Positions 12,501 through 18,500 of a DNA stretch of 25,179 bases are shown here, one piece after another (the first letter of the stretch is position 1; every line of letters starts with the position of its first letter). Below the pieces are notes generated by a model that searched no databases, was not told the origin of the DNA, and worked only from the letters and a program-made list of their open reading frames with translations. Location: positions 13,109 to 38,287 of the forward strand of contig JAUCNG010111102.1 in assembly GCA_032353305.1 (NCBI GenBank). Reading direction: 5' to 3'. Made by a program: the position numbers and the translations under genes. Source of the DNA: Cephalothrix spiralis (lineage: Eukaryota > Nemertea > Palaeonemertea > Archinemertea > Cephalotrichidae).

Positions 12501-15500
12501 TAGATTATAAATGTTGTTGAACGAAAATGTGACTAAATATTGTAACTTTATTACTGTTAACGGCATTTTCTTTCCAAATTTTGAAATTCCGTTGTAATTT
12601 CTATCAAAATGTTGTTACGCCTCAGTGGCTCCTTAAAATCGATTAAAATTTGCACCGTTCGAAGCTAGTAGTTAAACACAAGGTCTTTGCTTGCCTAGCC
12701 CCAATCAAAACTAGCTTTTAGATTTTCTAATTGCGGTCTATCAAATAAGAAGAAAAAGTAAAAATCTCAATTATCAATACATGATCTTCTATTGGAGTAA
12801 ATACGTAATACATGCTCTTCTATTGGATTAAATAAGCAATACATGCTCTTCTATTGGAGTAAATACGTTGCACGCTGTCTTTATTTCCAAGATAAAGGCT
12901 GACAAGATCCAATAAAAATAATTCTGCACAAATATGATCTGTACTTTAATTATTTAAAACTTTAATTTTCACATATTTTGCACAATTTTAATACCTGATC
13001 TCATTTTCTTCCCCTTGCGCAATAGTTTGATAATTATTATCTATATGTGTTTTTGCAGTTTTTGCACCGCGGCTGCTAATTGTAAAATAGCATTTTTATA
13101 TTCTTTAATTAACAAATAATTAAGCTAATAAGTATCCCAATAATTAAGATAATAAGTATCAGTAAAATTAATGATTTATATTTGAAAAAAGATAATTCAT
13201 TTTATGTTTTCTTGTTGTTTCTTAATTATCACAATTATTTTCTATTTATCAGAATTACTTCAGAGATCCATGGAATATATTTGATTTCATCACCGTAGTT
13301 GGAAGTATTACGGATGTTTTAGTAACAGAATTGGATGTAAGTTAATATTATTAATGCTAATTTCTTTTATAAAATTCTTTAGGAAATGTGTTATTATTTT
13401 TCCTGTTAATTATCACATTTTTTGTACAATATAGTTAAATCACACCAATCCTTCAACTATTGTTGATATACCAAAGGATATGATACAAAGGAAAGTATCT
13501 AATACTACTAATCTATTTAACATTTACATACAGTGGGCTATTTATATATATGCAGGTTTTCTCAGTGTGATTGCGTGTTCTGTTGGTTAAGTCAAGGTTG
13601 TTAAGATTACAGCCACGCAAAGTGGATATTGGAAGTACTTTAATCTTCGTTATTTATACAGGGTGTCTACAGGGTCAGGGAAAGTCAGGGAATTGAAAAT
13701 TGGTCAGGGAAAGTCAGGGAATTCATCTTTGTGGCAGAATTTTTTTTTGAAATACCAAAAAATGTCGCGTCTTATACTTAAAAACTCATAATTTTCGGCG
13801 CCGTTCGGATTTAATAAGTTGATTTGTAAGATTTATATAGAAAAGTTAAGACTAGCTCTTTGTATCTGTTTACTTTAAGATGAATCTGTTTTTTAATGAA
13901 AATTAAAAAGTCAGGGAAAATGGTTAGAAATGGTCATGGAAAGTCAGGGAGAGTCAGGGAAAATTATCCTGGTAAATCTGTAGACACCCTGTTATAGCTC
14001 TATAGCAAAGGAAAATATATTAGATCCAATATAGGTGTACTAGCCAGACGTCTAATGCTCTCCTTTGTATCATCCTTGGGATTTGTATTCAGTGTTAGAT
14101 ATAGCAATAATTGCACTCCTTGGTCGATTAAGTATATGTTAGATACTATTAACATGTGTCTAAGTGAAATAGTACGGAATTATTTTGTTCAGTCTATGTA
14201 CATAATATATTTTAGTTCTATTTCATTTAGACACAAGTTAATAGTTGCTAACTTATTAAGGCGTGACATATCGAACTTAGTCGACGACAACCTCAGTTTA
14301 TGTGATTTAGACAGGTAAACGAAACAAAAGAATCACACGTCTAAGTTCGATAGGTAACGTCTAATTAATCATTAAATTTAAATCCAATATTTTTATCTGT
14401 TTTAACAAATTCTTTCAATTTCCCCTCCAAAAATAGCATGGCGTAAGTTTTGTAATTGTTTATAAGTAAACAAAGGGTTTGTCCTTTGGTTACCCTTAAG
14501 GTTCAAGGTATATGCTTTCCTCACCCATGTGAAGGTTTCCAAGTTAAATACATGTATTATCACGTTTTTACCTTTGTGGGTATTTTAATTTCTGTCTCAA
14601 ACTATCAGTGTCAATGCACCATTTTATGTTTAGTTATAGCAGGAACCTTACACTTTGAAATTCATTCCAGAGATATTTAGAAAGTGATGGGGTAAGATTA
14701 GTATAAAAAGAATGTGGCCTTTTTAACCGAAGTTGCATAAGCATTAGAATTAAATGCGTACTAAATCCATTAAGCGCTACGTTTAATAAATATTAAATTA
14801 AGTAATGTAATATATTTAAAATAAAATCGTTGACATGGTTTATAATTTAGTTACTATGATAACCATATAAAAATGCATTATTTGTATAATAAGCTCGATT
14901 AAGTACTGCTTTAAAGGAATGCAAATCCACTAACTGCTAACTGAAATATCCTTGCTTTTTAACTAAATCATCTAGGGGGGGGAAACGTGACAAGTCAAAA
15001 GGCGTATTTCGATGGTGTAATTCTAAAAGTTAGTACCCAACTCCAAAATTTGCCAAATTGTTCGAATAGGTATAATTCATCATCTCCATAAATCTCGCAC
15101 AGAATCCTTCCTTGTTACAGCTATTTAGAAACATTTTAGTACTGACTCAATTCTTATCTGGTGATGTCATCATTTATTGAATGACGTCACAAATATATAA
15201 AAGAATCTTCCTCACTATGTTCATAGTATATATGTGGATAATCTTGTCAAAGAAAACGTTCTGCGGACCTATATCAATTGCAACCATTTTTCATCTAATT
15301 TCATTAGTTGGAGTTTGTATCCTTTAAAATTACACCATCGATTTATATTTCGTTATTAAAGGCTTTAACTTTTTTAACATAAATATTACACAGGGTATAA
15401 TTTAGAAAAATATTTCATCTTCTTGACTTAACTCAGCTTAAGTCGCACTTTTAAGTTTATTTCTGACACTGCCACAAATTATTTGTCAAGTGGGAACTTC

Positions 15501-18500
15501 ATCATGCATTGTACTAAAATATTATTTTTCAAACTCGATGAAATTAGTATATTAATGTCTTAAATTCAATAGTTCAATTAAATTTTGTCTAAATGTCAAA
15601 AAAATCAACTTACAACCTACAACCTATATTCAAACGAGGTGGTTTAACATTCTCCGGTTTCAAATCGGCAAGGCTCGAAAGCTAACTTTAATATGCTTAT
15701 TTCAATGAATGCAGAACAATGGCTGATCTATTTATAAAAACGCCTGACAATTATGTTATTATTGGTGGTTAAAGAACGGCATTTGAAATAAAACGAAGAA
15801 AGTTCATTCAAATATATTTGATCCATAGTTTTTAACACATTAATAATGAAAACCTTTTTGTCCAGTGTATTTGGTATATTGATGACATTTTGCAACTAAT
15901 TATTTAACCACCATTGAATATTTTGACTGACTAGAAAGCATAAGAATTTTGATATGAATAGAAAGCTTATGAACTAAAATATCATTGCAAAGATTTTGTA
16001 CGTCAAGACTCGAATGGTCACAAATATAGAAAATATATTTTAAATATAAACAATTTTCTTAAAGCTTTGCAAATGCCATATATTTTCGAGGCGTCATTTT
16101 TCAACACCCTAGCGGTGAAGACTGAATTTCTCCCAATAAGTATCGCAAAAGTGGCCAAAGACTGCATGGTAGCAAATTTGAAATCCACGGTGTTAATATA
16201 ATTAAATTGTGTAGTTAGTAATCAAACTGTTGACGCCATTATTGCGTTATGACGGTATTTTAATTATGTTAGCATATTTTGTTGTACCCAGTGGATAATA
16301 TGGTTTTCGTCGCTAGGGGCTCAAATTGACGCTATGAAAGTTGAAATATCATTTGCATAACTTACTTGGTCGATGGGGTTTGTGTTCATTTGTTGTGTTT
16401 TTATGTAGGGGCCGAAATTGAGATACCAATTTTACCGTCAAATTGTGTTGCAAATTTATATTATTTGTAGAAAGATACAGAATAATCAAAACCGACTATT
16501 TTGTCCCGCTATATCTATCGGGAAATAGGTATTTTAGTGACCTTTATTACTGCAAAATCTTTGCGTGACCTTAATTTGAGCTGTGGTATAACCGTATACA
16601 TGCAGTACCCGACATAAATAAAGTGGACAAAGTCGATTCGATCTGTTTTTAACTGCATGCCTAGTGTAATTAAATGTGCAATTGGATTGATAAGGAGTCA
16701 CATATTTGCAATGGGACCTTCCTGTACTTTAACTTCATCCCTATTTCAGGTAACATGGTGTTTGAGAATATTTGATAGTTTAAGTTCAATGCTCATGTCT
16801 CAATAGTCCGGTTTTCGGCAAACGAATGCCGAATACATCGGTTTACGGCCGGCCATTCGGATTTCACTTTATTATATCGGGTACTGTAAAAGTTATCTTG
16901 ATACGCATTTTTGAATTATATTAACAAATTGCATGATTTTTCTTATACAGAATAGCTTTATCAGCCTTGGGTTCCTGCGGCTTTTCCGTGCAGCTCGTCT
17001 AATCAAACTTCTCCGCCAAGGCTATACTATACGAATACTGCTATGGACGTTTGTTCAATCTTTTAAAGTGAGTAATTTGAGTGATCGTGTTTTTATATTA
17101 TAAAAATGCTAATCCCTATAATTATTTCAGAATAATTTCATAAGTCTAGGATTTCTACGATTATTCCGTGCAGCCCGACTGATCAAGCTTTTACGACAGG
17201 GCTCTACCATACGTGTGCTTCTCTGGACTTTTGTTCAGTCGATTAAAGTGAGTAAGCATGAACCTGTTTTGAGTTGCATGCCGAGTGCAACCATAGTCCA
17301 AGACAACGTAGAAGAATGGCTTTTCCAAGACGAGATTCCCTTGCATTGTGATCGACCACCAGCAAATATTCAGCATGAGTACCGTATTTGTTCCTCGTGA
17401 AATTAGACAATTCCATTTGTGAAACAAAACTGCACTCTCTCTGGCTTCCTATTAACTAATCCTGCAATGACTGAGTCTATTCCTGTTGATTGAAACTTAA
17501 CCCGATTCTGCAAGGTGTACCATCAACCTTGGGACCGCCTCCAAAATCTCTAATACATGCCATTTCTTGCACTTATCGAAAAGCCCCCAGGGTTCTGTTA
17601 TGTGCATGAAATGTGCTCATAGTAGTAGTTTTTTTATCCAAACAAATATGTAAGACTAAAAAGGTATACATTACGGGATATCAGTCCAAAAATAACAAGC
17701 ATTAATATTCAAAACGCTTATTTACCTATAGCTTGAAAGCATCATTTACTATCTGATCCCAACAATTATAGCCCTTGACAAATTTTAACAATAAATTATG
17801 CTATTGATTGCCTGTACTCAAGAATTTAAGCTTTTATGAAATAACGTGATAAGCCCATATGAAAGCATTTATGAAGGAAACTTGATAAGCCATATGATAA
17901 ATATTGGGACTTATCACTTTTTGCTTGTGAATGACTTCCTGCGATAATATTTCCACAGGCAGGAGCGCCCAAAAATACACTATACCCAGTTTAAAGCATC
18001 ATATTGTGCTGGCATAATTAAATTTGTCTTGTGAACACCTTCTATTTGTTCAGCCTTCCCAGTTGTCGATGTTCGGGCCAAAAAAAGTATTCTCTCTTAT
18101 TTTGGCCAGCGCCGACAGGTACAATTGTCGGCTCACGAAGTTCAGCGCTTGCTATTCTGTATGTCGTTATGACGATTTATAAATCTTAATGAAGGATGCA
18201 ATGATAAACACTGTATGGATTATAGGTAAAATGACACAATGCATCAGTAAAGAGTATAAAAATGAATTTCTATTACCTGTATACAAAATTTAAATATTCT
18301 CCATACTTATGAAGAAAACTTGATAAGCCATATGATAAACATTGGACTTATCACTTTATTTTGATAAATGACTTCACTGTTTTCTACATCATGTGAAGAA
18401 TTTTAAGCTGCAAAACCGGCAAAATGGAATTTAAATTTGTGTTATCACTTCAGAGAGCCTCTACAAAGGTCAGTTATTATATATGTGATTTCTTAACGCT

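Larger units (their letters stand above)
10718..13252 (+). other. Intron between exon 5d and exon 6
   Basis: No coding similarity is seen. It holds an inverted repeat just after the 5d donor (10745-10817), the second LINE-like repeat copy (11253-11331), and two minisatellites (12378-12470 and 12776-12868). The 83-codon frame at 12002-12253 is not recognisable. Confidence 0.6.
13337..16950 (+). other. 3.6-kb intron between exon 6 (IVS3) and exon 7a (IVS4)
   Basis: No coding exon is recognised. It contains a TIR element with a gtcaggga-rich interior (13658-13992), an inverted repeat (14145-14245) and another TIR element (15009-15341). The rest, 15342-16950, is AT-rich with nothing I can name. 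This intron corresponds to the place where vertebrate Cav2 genes keep a six-base alternative exon, too short to find by eye. Confidence 0.6.

Noticed and set aside
14055-14318. 87-codon plus-strand frame
   Set aside because: It spans an inverted repeat in the IVS3-S4 intron and shows no protein similarity I can recognise.
17248-17400. Open frame continuing from exon 7b past its donor
   Set aside because: Homology stops at the GTGAGT donor, as in 7a, and the extension resembles no channel sequence. A truncated isoform is possible but unsupported.
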